Shown here piece after piece: positions 1 through 8,865 of a stretch of DNA of 64,000 nucleotides (within the stretch, counting starts at the first letter, position 1; the number at the start of each line of letters is the position of its first letter). The translations under genes were made by a program, and so were the position numbers. Under the pieces are notes generated by a model. That model was not told where the DNA came from. It was given only the letters and a program-made list of their open reading frames with translations, and did no database searches. Origin of the DNA: Roseinatronobacter alkalisoli (GTDB taxonomy: Bacteria > Pseudomonadota > Alphaproteobacteria > Rhodobacterales > Rhodobacteraceae); assembly GCF_028745735.1 (NCBI RefSeq), contig NZ_JAQZSM010000004.1:186001-250000 (forward strand), in the 5' to 3' direction.

Positions 1-2
1 TC

Positions 3-281
3 AGCGCGATTGCCATTCGGCCCTGCACAGGTGCATTGTTTCTGCTGATCCTGACATGGCGCATGGGGCTGGTCTGGCAGGGGATGGCAGGGGCAATGGT
101 CATGGCCCTTGGCACGGCATCGGTGACAATGGCGGTTGCTGCACTGGCCGTCATGGCGCGCGAGGGCGCGCTGGGCTGGGCAAGCCGCATGGGGCGGCTG
201 ACGGGCTTGATGCCGCTGTTCGAGGTGGTGGCCGGGGTATTCATCGTCATTCTGGCCCTGAACATGTTAAAAACTTTCTGA
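3..281 (+). CDS. NicO/RcnA-type nickel-cobalt transporter, C-terminal part (5' end outside window)
   Basis: This is the end of a gene that starts before the window; frame 3 is open from the first bases and stops at 279-281. The visible part begins with the conserved [10 protein letters not shown] motif of the NicO/NiCoT nickel and cobalt permeases. Two hydrophobic membrane segments follow, separated by a short charged loop ([13 protein letters not shown]), and the protein ends in a hydrophobic helix. The family moves Ni2+ or Co2+ across the inner membrane, by uptake or efflux. A cobalt role would suit the cobalamin cluster 5 kb away, but the genes between are unrelated, so the metal and the direction of transport are undecided. 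Confidence 0.75.
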   Translation, partial: SAIAIRPCTGALFLLILTWRMGLVWQGMAGAMVMALGTASVTMAVAALAVMAREGALGWASRMGRLTGLMPLFEVVAGVFIVILALNMLKTF

Positions 282-324
282 CCCCCCTTGCCGTGGGTGC
301 TGAAGGGCGCGTAAAGCGTGAAAC

Positions 325-1707
325 ATGACAGCGCGGACGCACCCATTCGGAAAAGACCTGCGGGCAGTACTGGCCCTTGGGGTGCCGTTGGCAGGCAGCC
401 ATCTGGCGCAATTCCTGCTGGCGGTGACCGATACCATCATGCTGGGGTGGTATGGGGTGCTGGACCTTGCTGCCGGTGTCATCGGGGCGGCGCTGTTTTT
501 CACGGTGTTCATTTTTGGCACGGGTTTTGCCAATGCTGTCATGCCCATGGTGGCGACGGCTGCGGCGTCTGATGACGATACCGAAGTGCGCCGCAGCACG
601 CGCATGGGGCTTTGGCTGTCCATTGCATTTGGTATTGCGGTGTTGCCGTTCTTCTGGTTCTCGGGCACGTTTCTGACCCTTGCGCAGCAGCCCGCCGATG
701 TGGTGCCGCTGGCAGAAGTCTATCTGCGCATCATCGGTCTGTCGCTGGTGCCAGGGCTGGCTGTCATGGTGTTGAAGAATTATCTGGCGGCGCTGGGGCG
801 CACGCAGGTTGCGCTATGGCTGACACTGGGTGCTGTGGTACTGAATATCGGGCTGAACTGGATCCTGATTTTCGGCAATCTTGGTGCGCCGGAACTGGGG
901 GTCCGGGGGGCGGCGCTGGCATCCATTGCGGTCCAGATCGCCACGGTTCTGGGACTGGCGCTTTATTGCGCGCTGCTGCCATCCTTGCGCCGCTATGCGC
1001 TGTTTCAGCGCTTCTGGCGGCCGGATTGGGCGGCGATGGGCCTGGTCTGGCGGTTGGGCTGGCCGATCGGGGTGGCGCTGGTTGCCGAAACCGCGCTGTT
1101 TTCTGCCGCTGCCATCATGGTGGGCTGGATTGGCACGCATGAACTGGCCGCGCATGGCATAGCGCTGGAAATCACGGCCTTGCTGTTCATGGTGCATCTG
1201 GGCTTTTCCAATGCGGCGACTGTACTTGTCGGGCGCGCGCGCGGGCGGCGCGACCAGCAGGCATTGCGCGGGAATGCGCGGGCGGCCACATTCCTGTCCA
1301 TCAGTTTCGCGCTGGCGACGATGGTGGTTTATATCGTGTTCGGTCCGCAGCTTGTGGGGGTGTTTCTGTCCCCTGATGAACCCGCGCGCGATGTTATCAT
1401 CACGATCGGCGCGTCATTTCTGGTGATTGCGGCTGTGTTTCAGCTGGCGGACGGGGCGCAGGTCATGGGGATGGGGCTGTTGCGCGGGGTGCAGGATACG
1501 CGCGTTCCGATGTGGATTGCCGCATTCAGCTATTGGGGGCTGGGTCTGCCTGTGGCCTATGTGTTCGGCATCCGGCTGGGCTGGGGCGGTGAAGGGGTCT
1601 GGGCTGGCCTTGCCGTGGGGCTGAGCGCTGCGGCGCTGGCGCTGATGTGGCGGTTCTGGCGCGGGCCGGGGCGCAGCGATGCGGCCCCCTGGGCACTGGC
1701 CAGATAG
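325..1707 (+). CDS. MATE family efflux transporter (NorM/DinF-like)
   Basis: A 460-residue inner-membrane protein with about twelve hydrophobic helices in two similar halves. The N-terminal half opens with a short charged stretch followed by LALGVPLAGSHLAQFLLAVTD, the usual start of MATE transporters, in which the first helices line the cation site. The family exports cationic drugs, toxins or metabolites in exchange for Na+ or H+. Length matches the family (about 450-470). The gene starts 44 bases after the NicO-type gene on the same strand, so the two could be co-transcribed. The substrate cannot be read from the sequence. The assignment to MATE is secure. Confidence 0.9.
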   Translation: MTARTHPFGKDLRAVLALGVPLAGSHLAQFLLAVTDTIMLGWYGVLDLAAGVIGAALFFTVFIFGTGFANAVMPMVATAAASDDDTEVRRSTRMGLWLSIAFGIAVLPFFWFSGTFLTLAQQPADVVPLAEVYLRIIGLSLVPGLAVMVLKNYLAALGRTQVALWLTLGAVVLNIGLNWILIFGNLGAPELGVRGAALASIAVQIATVLGLALYCALLPSLRRYALFQRFWRPDWAAMGLVWRLGWPIGVALVAETALFSAAAIMVGWIGTHELAAHGIALEITALLFMVHLGFSNAATVLVGRARGRRDQQALRGNARAATFLSISFALATMVVYIVFGPQLVGVFLSPDEPARDVIITIGASFLVIAAVFQLADGAQVMGMGLLRGVQDTRVPMWIAAFSYWGLGLPVAYVFGIRLGWGGEGVWAGLAVGLSAAALALMWRFWRGPGRSDAAPWALAR

Positions 1708-1854
1708 CGGTCGAGAAGGGCCTGAAGGGGACATTTGCACTCGGATCAAGCCCGCGCTATCGGTGGGCCGGGGACTGCCGATCCCACGTTCAAAGAATGC
1801 AGTTTATGCAGGCGGCATCCTTCTGAGCTCAAAGGACTGAACTGCCCTTGGATC

Positions 1855-1883
1855 ATCGGCAGGCCGCGGGACGGCCCGCCGAT
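1855..1883. terminator. Hairpin between convergent genes
   Basis: Arms ATCGGCAGGCC (1855-1865) and GGCCCGCCGAT (1873-1883) pair with one mismatch around a 7-base loop. It lies in the 273-base gap between the MATE gene (plus) and the small gene at 1981 (minus), so it could end transcription from both sides. There is no run of T. The rest of the gap holds nothing else I recognise. Confidence 0.45.
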
Positions 1884-1980
1884 GGCGCGGCGGCCTGCGG
1901 CCTTGATTCCGCGCCTTTGGGTGACTGCTTCAGGCCAAAACCACCCGCAAACGGCCACCTTAACCTGATCTGATCGCCTG

Positions 1981-2364
1981 CTACTCCGTGCTGCGCCGCG
2001 CCAGTTTGCGTACCAGAACCTCGCGCAGGTCCTGCATGGCCCACAGCAGTTCATCGGTGGCAGACTCGAGTTCTTCGGCAGTGGCGCGGAATTGGGCCCA
2101 ATGCGCGATATGGCCGATATCGGAAACCGCGCGCGCCGCGCGCCCGTCCAGCCCGGTGCCATTGGCCAGCCAGTCGGCAATCAGGGCTTGTTCTTCATCA
2201 GTCAATACGTGGTTTTCAGCAACGCGCACGTCACCCGTTGCGGTATCAATCCCCGCGATCCGGTGCATTTCCGTGCGCCGCAGGCGCGGGTCATGGCGGA
2301 TTTGCAACAGCATCGCGCCATTCGGGCGCGGGCGAAAGTAATATCCGCGCGCGCCCTTGGTCAT
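1981..2364 (-). CDS. Conserved hypothetical protein, 127 aa
   Basis: I do not recognise a named domain. The protein is soluble, with a basic start (MTKGARGYYFRPRPNG), a middle with the look of a small beta domain (RIAGIDTATGDVRVAENHVLTDEEQ) and a long helical C-terminal half rich in Glu, Leu and Ala. It follows the aminotransferase gene with one base between stop and start, so it is very probably translated from the same mRNA. A gene coupled this tightly behind aspC and keeping a clean reading frame is likely real. Function unknown. Confidence 0.65.
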   Translation of the reverse strand: MTKGARGYYFRPRPNGAMLLQIRHDPRLRRTEMHRIAGIDTATGDVRVAENHVLTDEEQALIADWLANGTGLDGRAARAVSDIGHIAHWAQFRATAEELESATDELLWAMQDLREVLVRKLARRSTE

Positions 2365-2365
2365 G

Positions 2366-3616
<1,251 letters not shown>

Positions 3617-3681
3617 TCATAAGTTGCCCGCGACACCCGTTCAAGCGCTAATCAAGAACATTCAGACCGGAAGGAAGAGAT

Positions 3682-4083
3682 ATGACCGAAGAGACGCAGG
3701 CAACTGACTGGTATGCACCTGATCACGCGACATTCGGTGACCGGCTGACCGCCGCCCGCGAAGCACAGGGGCTGACACAATCGCAGCTGGCAGGACGGTT
3801 GGGGATCAAGTTGCAGACGTTGCAGGGCTGGGAAAACGACCGCTCGGAACCGCGGGCCAACAAGTTACAGATGGTCGCAGGGCTGTTGAACGTATCCATG
3901 GGCTGGTTGCTGACCGGCGATGGCGAAGGGCTGGCCGAACCCGCCAGCGCCGAAGAACTGGCAGAGGATACGCAGGAGTTGCTGAAGGATCTGCGCGCCA
4001 TGCGTGCCGAAACAATGCGGCTTGCAACCCGGATGGGAAAAGCCGAAAAGCGGTTGCGGATGATCCTGAAAGAGACAGTCTGA
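3682..4083 (+). CDS. XRE-family helix-turn-helix regulator
   Basis: A 133-residue DNA-binding protein. Residues about 15-75 form a Cro/C1-type HTH (FGDRLTAAREAQGLTQSQLA, then KLQTLQGWENDRSEPRANKL, where the second part is the recognition helix region). A predicted helical tail (about 85-133) rich in Glu, Arg and Leu may be a dimerisation coiled coil. The stop codon abuts the start of sdhE with no gap, so the two are co-transcribed. The pair HTH-sdhE is common in this bacterial group, but the regulator's targets are unknown. The start follows a GGAAGGAAGAG Shine-Dalgarno region. Confidence 0.85.
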   Translation: MTEETQATDWYAPDHATFGDRLTAAREAQGLTQSQLAGRLGIKLQTLQGWENDRSEPRANKLQMVAGLLNVSMGWLLTGDGEGLAEPASAEELAEDTQELLKDLRAMRAETMRLATRMGKAEKRLRMILKETV

Positions 4084-4356
4084 ATGACGCTTTCCCCCGA
4101 ACAGGCCCGGCTGAAGATGCTGCGCATGCGCTCCTGGCGGCGCGGCATGAAGGAAATGGACCTGATCCTTGGCCCCTTTGCCGATGCCCATCTGGACAGG
4201 CTGACAGGCCCGGAACTGGACGCATATGACCGGCTTCTGGCCGAAAATGATCAGGATCTGTATCTGTGGGTCACAGGGGCGCAGACCGCCCCTGAATGGC
4301 TGCAGCCGATGCTTGGCAAGGTCGCTGTCGCCGCAGGTGTTGCAGATGCCGGATAG
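4084..4356 (+). CDS. sdhE: Succinate dehydrogenase assembly factor SdhE
   Basis: A 90-residue protein of the SdhE/Sdh5 family (formerly DUF339). It helps attach FAD covalently to the flavoprotein subunit of succinate dehydrogenase. The diagnostic region is MRSWRRGMKEMDLILGPFAD, which contains the family's RGxxE signature (RGMKE), followed by a small helical bundle with YDRLL and DLYLWVTG. Length is typical. It sits directly behind the XRE regulator gene with zero spacing. The sdh operon itself is not in view, which is usual for sdhE in alphaproteobacteria. Confidence 0.92.
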   Translation: MTLSPEQARLKMLRMRSWRRGMKEMDLILGPFADAHLDRLTGPELDAYDRLLAENDQDLYLWVTGAQTAPEWLQPMLGKVAVAAGVADAG

Positions 4357-4415
4357 CGATTCTGTGAATTAACACAATCTTCGGGTGTTGCTGCCATTCT
4401 TGCCATTGTCCCGGA

Positions 4416-4928
4416 ATGATGGAGAAGACGGTGAGTTTGCAGCAAACCCTTGGAACAGCGGCGCGGTCAGAATACCTGCGGCGCTATCTGGAAAACCTTG
4501 CATTGCTGGAACGGCTGCACAGGTTGATGCTTGACCTGATCAAGGATGAATTCGAACGCTTGGGCGTGGTCAATGTGAACCCTGTGCAGGCATTGCTGTT
4601 GTTCAATATCGGCGAAAACGAAGTGACCGCCGGTGAATTGAAATCGCGCGGCTACTATCAGGGGTCGAACGTATCCTATAACCTGAAAAAACTGGTGGAG
4701 CAGGGCTATATGCACCATCAGCGCTGCCCGGTGGACCGTCGCGCGGTGCGTGTGCGCCTGACACCCAGGGGGATAGCGGTGCGCGACCGTGTGGGCGCAC
4801 TCTTTGAACGACATGCAGGTGAATTGCAGGCCGAAGGCATGATCGATTTCGACGCGCTGGACGGAATCGCCCGCAGCCTGCGCCGCATTGAGCGGTTCTG
4901 GGGCGAACAGATCCGGTATATTTATTAG
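4416..4928 (+). CDS. ldtR: LdtR-type MarR family regulator
   Basis: A winged-helix regulator of the MarR group, 170 residues from the first ATG. EYLRRYLENLALLERLHRLM at the N-terminus and YYQGSNVSYNLKKLVEQGY in the recognition region match the LdtR subgroup of alphaproteobacteria, known in Liberibacter and Sinorhizobium to control an L,D-transpeptidase and osmotic tolerance. The wing is RCPVDRRAVRVRLT. An in-frame GTG at 4431 has a better Shine-Dalgarno (GGAGAAG) than the ATG at 4416, so translation may begin there and give 165 residues. No L,D-transpeptidase gene is visible nearby. The next gene is a small envelope lipoprotein on the other strand. Confidence 0.85.
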   Translation: MMEKTVSLQQTLGTAARSEYLRRYLENLALLERLHRLMLDLIKDEFERLGVVNVNPVQALLLFNIGENEVTAGELKSRGYYQGSNVSYNLKKLVEQGYMHHQRCPVDRRAVRVRLTPRGIAVRDRVGALFERHAGELQAEGMIDFDALDGIARSLRRIERFWGEQIRYIY

Positions 4929-4933
4929 CGCAT

Positions 4934-4962
4934 CGCGCAAAACCGGAAACTGTTTTTGCGCG
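4934..4962. terminator. Hairpin terminator with A/T-ended arms
   Basis: Arms CGCGCAAAA (4934-4942) and TTTTGCGCG (4954-4962) pair perfectly, giving a stem flanked by A and T runs that can act in both directions. It lies 6 bases after the ldtR stop and before the end of the convergent lipoprotein gene. Confidence 0.7.
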
Positions 4963-5027
4963 TTCCGGATGTGGGGAAACAAGATGACAGCGCCTTTCGC
5001 GTGGATGCAGAAATACGCAGGCAGGCC

Positions 5028-5459
5028 CTAATAACGGCAATTCGTGTAGATACCCGTTCCGATACATCTGACCTGCCGTCCATAGGGCATCTGGACCGGC
5101 GCAACGCTGGGCGCTGAATACCGGGGCAGGGGCTGACCCATCTGGCCCGCGTTTTGCCAGGCTTGGGCCGTTTGCTGCAATTCCATGGTGAACTGCTGCA
5201 TCTGTGCCTGCTGAACCTGCTGATGATGGATGTACATCTGCATCTGCTGCATACTCATCGCCTGCCTGTAGCCGGTGGCCTGTCCTGTCTTGTCATGACA
5301 CATGACGCGATCAGGGGCAATTTGCTGTATCTGGACGCATGTTTCATCACCGGCCATATAATAGTTTCCGTTCAGGAAATTTGGTGCAGCGGCCATTCCG
5401 CCTGCACAACCGGCAAGGGCCATCGCCGCAAGAATGCGCAATATTATAAAGGGCTTCAT
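5028..5459 (-). CDS. Small lipoprotein with Gln/Met-rich helix
   Basis: A 143-residue predicted lipoprotein. The signal peptide MKPFIILRILAAMALAGC ends in a lipobox (LAGC) whose Cys18 would be acylated. The mature part has a small Cys-containing N-terminal piece (ETCVQI, RVMCHDK) and a helix very rich in Gln and Met between about residues 68 and 115. A C-terminal segment follows with two further cysteines (VRCIGTGIYTNCRY), which could form disulfides in the periplasm. I do not recognise a named family. It is convergent with ldtR. Function unknown, but an envelope location is well supported. Confidence 0.7.
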   Translation of the reverse strand: MKPFIILRILAAMALAGCAGGMAAAPNFLNGNYYMAGDETCVQIQQIAPDRVMCHDKTGQATGYRQAMSMQQMQMYIHHQQVQQAQMQQFTMELQQTAQAWQNAGQMGQPLPRYSAPSVAPVQMPYGRQVRCIGTGIYTNCRY

Positions 5460-5611
5460 CTGGATCTTTCTGTGTGACTGACGGTCCCGGTTGCAGAAAC
5501 ACGCGGCACCTGCACATCAGTATTCACCAGCAATATGCCCATATTCTGACCCGAATGCGGCGCAGGAAAGCGCGCGCACCTGCCGCCGGGGCGGGCAGAT
5601 ATCTTCCCTTG

Positions 5612-6559
5612 TCAGATTCCTGCGACAACAAGCACGGCAACCGCCGCAGCCAGCGCCAGAATCCCGCGTCGGTAAAGTGCCAGCCCCTTGCGCAGATCCC
5701 CGGCAGTGGGGTCGGGGCAGATGGCGTTGACAAACGGATCGCCGGTCATCTCGCCCGCATAAGCGCGGGGGCCGGACAGCCGGATTCCCAGCGCGCCCGC
5801 CATCGCGGCTTCCGGCCAGCCTGCATTGGGTGACCGGTGCTGCCCGGCATCGCGCAACATGCAGGCCAGTGCCGCGCGCGGGCGCGTGGACACCAGTGCG
5901 AAAACCAGCCCTGTCAACCGCGCCGGTATCAGGTTTGCCAGATCGTCAATACGCGCAGAGGCCCATCCGAAGTCCGCGAATCTGGGGGTGCGATACCCGA
6001 CCATCGAATCCAGCGTGTTGATGGCCTTATATGCGGCAACTCCCGGCAGTCCGGCAACCACACCCCAGAACAGCGGGGCCATGATCCCGTCAGACGTGTT
6101 CTCGGCCAGACTCTCGGTTGCGGCGCGGGCAATACCTGCGCTGTCCAGTTGCGACGGATCGCGCCCGACAATCATCGACACAGCCCGGCGCGCGCCAGGC
6201 AGGTCACCCGACGCCAGCGGGCGCAGCACTGCCGCGACATGGTCATGCATGGACCTGATCGCCAGCAAGGGCCAGGCAAGCAGACCACCGAGTACCGCGC
6301 CAACCCAGCCGGCAGGCAGCATCCATTGTATTGTCAGGGCCAGCCCGCCGGCGCAGGTGATCACCAGAACCGCAGCCGCGACTCCGCGCCGCTTGCGCGC
6401 GGCCGCACTGGCCGTGCCGACATTCCACGATCTTTCCAGATGGCTGATCATGGCCCCGATCCATGTCACGGGATGGCCGATCCTGCGATACAGCCAGTCC
6501 GGCCAGCCCAGGAGCACATCCAGTGCCATTGCAACCAGCATCATTGCAGCAAAACTCAT
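5612..6559 (-). CDS. cbiB: Adenosylcobinamide-phosphate synthase (CbiB/CobD family)
   Basis: A 315-residue inner-membrane protein that joins aminopropanol (or its phosphate) to the f-propionate of adenosylcobyric acid. Conserved family segments are visible: the N-terminal DVLLGWPDWLYRRIGHPVTWIG, RAVSMIVGRDPSQLD, the signature ESLAENTSDGIMAPLFW, and YKAINTLDSMVGY. Four or five hydrophobic stretches fit the family. The start ATG overlaps the stop of the upstream threonine-kinase gene by 4 bases. That pairing is meaningful, because the kinase makes the precursor of the aminopropanol phosphate this enzyme uses. Aerobic-pathway nomenclature would call it CobD; I use cbiB to avoid confusion with the decarboxylase. 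Confidence 0.93.
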   Translation of the reverse strand: MSFAAMMLVAMALDVLLGWPDWLYRRIGHPVTWIGAMISHLERSWNVGTASAAARKRRGVAAAVLVITCAGGLALTIQWMLPAGWVGAVLGGLLAWPLLAIRSMHDHVAAVLRPLASGDLPGARRAVSMIVGRDPSQLDSAGIARAATESLAENTSDGIMAPLFWGVVAGLPGVAAYKAINTLDSMVGYRTPRFADFGWASARIDDLANLIPARLTGLVFALVSTRPRAALACMLRDAGQHRSPNAGWPEAAMAGALGIRLSGPRAYAGEMTGDPFVNAICPDPTAGDLRKGLALYRRGILALAAAVAVLVVAGI

Positions 6560-7377
6560 GCAGCGCCCCCGCCCTGAAACCGCATGACACCATGATACCC
6601 GGCCGCGCGCATCCTGTCGGTCGCGTCGGGCGGGCAGGTTCCCGGCGCGAAAATCAACCCGCGCGCGGCACCCGTATGTGCGATATTCCAGCCCAACGCC
6701 CCGGTTGCCGCAGCCAGCGCCGCTGTCGGGTCAGGCACGCGGCCACGCAGCGCCAGACAGCGCCGCGCGCTTTCACTGGCAAGCTGCGCGAATTCTCGAA
6801 GATGCCGCGCCGCGCGCCACGCACCCACCAGATCGGCAATATCGGGAAAGTCATTGTCGCGGGCATCGGTCCGTGAGGGGCCGCCCCGGAACCCGCCCAC
6901 CACCTCGAACTGCGGCAGGCCGGGAAGATGCGCATATGTGACCCCTTCACGCGATGCCCAAAGCAATCTTTCGGGTGCGGGAAACATCAGCGGATCGCTC
7001 GCGCCCTCTGCCTGAATGCAGGCCCGCGCCAACGCATCCGGCGTTCCGCGCCACTGCGCAAGATCCGCGAGTGCAAGAAGCGTGGCAGTCGAAACACCAG
7101 TACCAAGGCCTGCGGGCACGCGCGGCACCAGCCGGACATTCCCTGCAAGGTGAATATCCAGCGCCGCACTGAACCGCTGCATAATATCCGTTGTCGCAGG
7201 CGGGGCGCCGGTGGCGCCGTCAGGGTCGTCCTGCGCAGCAAGATGCGCATCCACCCCGGTTCGCGTGCAGGGCATGGTGATCAGCACCACAGGCCCGCCG
7301 GGGCCAAGCCGACCCTGAATCCATTCACCGAAATGCCCGTCAATGCTGACGGATGCGCGTGTCATGCCAATGCGCAT
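6556..7377 (-). CDS. GHMP-family kinase, L-threonine kinase PduX/BluE-like
   Basis: A 273-residue GHMP kinase. Near the N-terminus is SIDGHFGEWIQGRLGPGG, which is usual for PduX-like kinases, and the ATP-binding motif PAGLGTGVSTATL lies around residues 87-99. A glycine-rich C-terminal segment follows. In Salmonella, PduX phosphorylates L-threonine, which is then decarboxylated to the aminopropanol phosphate used by CbiB. BluE of Rhodobacter capsulatus is the related gene in this family of bacteria. Overlap with cbiB (ATGA) supports that role. The substrate is inferred from family and context, not visible directly. Confidence 0.85.
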   Translation of the reverse strand: MRIGMTRASVSIDGHFGEWIQGRLGPGGPVVLITMPCTRTGVDAHLAAQDDPDGATGAPPATTDIMQRFSAALDIHLAGNVRLVPRVPAGLGTGVSTATLLALADLAQWRGTPDALARACIQAEGASDPLMFPAPERLLWASREGVTYAHLPGLPQFEVVGGFRGGPSRTDARDNDFPDIADLVGAWRAARHLREFAQLASESARRCLALRGRVPDPTAALAAATGALGWNIAHTGAARGLIFAPGTCPPDATDRMRAAGYHGVMRFQGGGAA

Positions 7378-7410
7378 GATGGCAAGGCATGCGCCCGGTT
7401 TTTAACCTGC

Positions 7411-7444
7411 GCCTCCGGCGGGGATATTTTTGCCAGAATGAAAT
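7411..7444 (+). repeat. Dispersed intergenic repeat, copy A (3' part only)
   Basis: The core GGGGATATTTTTGCCAGAAT with an upstream CCTCCGGCGGGG foldback, followed by GAAAT, matches the tail of the longer copies at 16850 and 21401. The GGGGGGC hairpin of those copies is missing here. It lies in the 280-base gap between the kinase and cobO genes. Confidence 0.7.
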
Positions 7445-7502
7445 ACATGATTTCTTAACCTGTTTCAGCGATCATGAAAAAGCGGTACAGGGAGGGATCC
7501 CG

Positions 7503-7622
7503 ATGACCGCCCAGAGTGAAAGCGCCGCGTCTCCCCTGTTTCGGCAGCCCGAGGCGCGGCGCCCGTTTCACTTGCATGCCATTTTCATTCTGGGTCAAAT
7601 ATCCTGGGGGTCGGGGGGCTAG
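7503..7622 (+). CDS. Possible 39-aa small ORF running into a repeat
   Basis: An ATG 8 bases after a good Shine-Dalgarno (GGGAGG) opens a 39-codon frame (MTAQSESAASPLFRQPEA...). Its last third reads through repeat copy B, and it stops at 7620-7622. I recognise no family. The good ribosome site favours translation; the repeat-encoded tail and short length argue against an established gene. It may be a leader peptide or the stump of a gene cut by the repeat. Confidence 0.25.
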   Translation: MTAQSESAASPLFRQPEARRPFHLHAIFILGQISWGSGG

Positions 7623-7630
7623 CCCCCCGT
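7579..7630 (-). repeat. Dispersed intergenic repeat, copy B, downstream of cobO
   Basis: Read on the minus strand this is a GGGGGGCTAGCCCCCC hairpin (7613-7628), then ACCCCCAGGATATTTGACCC and AGAATGAAAATG. This is the same layout as copies C and D, without their second hairpin. It starts about 27 bases after the cobO stop in the direction of cobO transcription, so it probably serves as its terminator. Confidence 0.75.
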
Positions 7631-7656
7631 CGTACCGGCACGCAGATGGCGGGCGT

Positions 7657-8313
7657 TCAGAATTCGATACCTTTCTGTGCCTTGATCCCCTGACGGAACG
7701 GGTGTTTCACCAATGTCATCTCTGTCACCAGATCGGCAAGTTCTATCAGTTCAGGTCTGGCATTTCGTCCGGTCAGAACCACATGGGTCATGGGCGGCTT
7801 TTCGTCGCGCAGAAAGGCCAGCACGTCGTCCAGCGCCAGATAATCGTTGCGCAGCGCGATATTGATTTCATCCAGTAGCACGAAGCGGATTTCGGGGTCG
7901 CGGATCAGTGCCTTCGCCTGTTCCCATCCTGCTTGTGCTGCGGCGATGTCGCGGTCGCGGTCCTGGGTTTCCCATGTGAAACCTTCGCCGGACACGACGA
8001 ATCGGCATTGGCTGGAAAAATGGTGTTGCAGGAAGCTGCGTTCCCCCGTGGACCAGTTGCCCTTGATGAACTGGACCACGGCGCAGGGCATGTCATGGGC
8101 AATGCAGCGCATGATCATGCCGAACCCGGAAGAGGATTTTCCTTTGCCGGTGCCGGTATTGACGATAATCAGACCTTTTTCGTCGGTTTTCGTTGCCATC
8201 ATCCGGTCCCGCGCGGCCTTGATTTTCTGCATCTTGTCGCGGTGGCGGGTGGCGTCGGCATTCTGGGTCAACGTGGCGTATCCTTGCTTGACTTGCGTGG
8301 CGGCGCGGCGCAT
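7657..8313 (-). CDS. cobO: Cob(I)yrinic acid a,c-diamide adenosyltransferase
   Basis: A 218-residue cytoplasmic enzyme of the CobO/BtuR/CobA(Salmonella) family that transfers the 5'-deoxyadenosyl group from ATP to reduced cobalt corrinoids. The P-loop is NTGTGKGKSSSGFG, followed by FIKGNWSTGE, the acidic LLDEINIALR and the C-terminal VTEMTLVKHPFRQGIKAQKG typical of the family. The ATG at 8313 is the most upstream start that avoids running into the divergent riboswitch; a later in-frame ATG (MQKIKAARD) is an alternative. Its promoter must lie in or beside the riboswitch region, on the opposite strand. Confidence 0.93.
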   Translation of the reverse strand: MRRAATQVKQGYATLTQNADATRHRDKMQKIKAARDRMMATKTDEKGLIIVNTGTGKGKSSSGFGMIMRCIAHDMPCAVVQFIKGNWSTGERSFLQHHFSSQCRFVVSGEGFTWETQDRDRDIAAAQAGWEQAKALIRDPEIRFVLLDEINIALRNDYLALDDVLAFLRDEKPPMTHVVLTGRNARPELIELADLVTEMTLVKHPFRQGIKAQKGIEF

Positions 8314-8319
8314 CACTGT

Positions 8320-8512
8320 GGCGCTGGTGCCTGTTCTTGACAGGTGAAAAGGGAATGTGACAAGGCCGGACCGCAAGGTCAAGCCTGAAGCACAGCCGCC
8401 CCCGCGACCGTGACCGGAGAGGTTGCCCGATGCCACTGGCCGTATTAAGGCCGGGAAGGTGGGCAGACCGACAGGGAAACCTGACATCCGCAAGCCGGGA
8501 GACCTGCCAGCA
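8320..8512 (+). promoter_or_regulatory. Adenosylcobalamin riboswitch
   Basis: All conserved blocks of the B12 element are present in order: GGTGCC and GGTGAAAAGGGAA (8326-8354), then GCCGCCCCCGCGACCGTGA (8395-8413), CCACTGGCC and GGCCGGGAAGG (8432-8459). The B12 box GCCGGGAGACCTGCC follows at 8494-8508. It reads toward DUF1636-cobW-cobN and should shut this operon down when adenosylcobalamin is plentiful. The ends are approximate. Confidence 0.93.
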
Positions 8513-8865
8513 GAAAAACGCCGCTCCCCTTGCGTTCCGGGGGGCATATCAACCGGCGGGGTGTCTGGTTGGGTTGTGTCGGGGTCTGCGCAATGGCGCA
8601 TCGCCCGGGCCCTGCCGCAGCATCCCGCGTCAATGCGTGCGACGGGTGGTCGTGCGGGAAAGTGGGAAAATGACGCTACCTTCCGGTTCTGTTGCGGGGT
8701 CTTGCGTGCCAGCGGTGTTTCATGCCAGTGCCGCCGGGGTTATCTGCTGTGGATGTGCGCCGTCATGGTTCCCACGATCTGGCAGATGATGCCGGGTACC
8801 GGGTCACGCGCCCGCGCCGCGCCGTCCCTTGCCCCCGATGCCCCCGTGAACGGAGTTTTTGTCTG
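8513..8865 (+). other. 350-base leader between riboswitch and first gene; no recognised gene
   Basis: The stretch starts with a GC-rich foldback (CTCCCC / GGGGGG around 8524-8543) that could be the riboswitch expression platform. An open frame (from an ATG at 8630) runs through to overlap the DUF1636 start as ATGA, but its product is Cys/Trp-rich with no family resemblance. I looked for the small cobalt proteins CbtA and CbtB, which often sit here, and found neither. Confidence 0.5.

Noticed and set aside
1746-2180. A 144-codon minus-strand frame overlapping the 127-aa gene
   Set aside because: The coupling to aspC and the better composition favour the 1981-2364 frame; the other spans the hairpin region.
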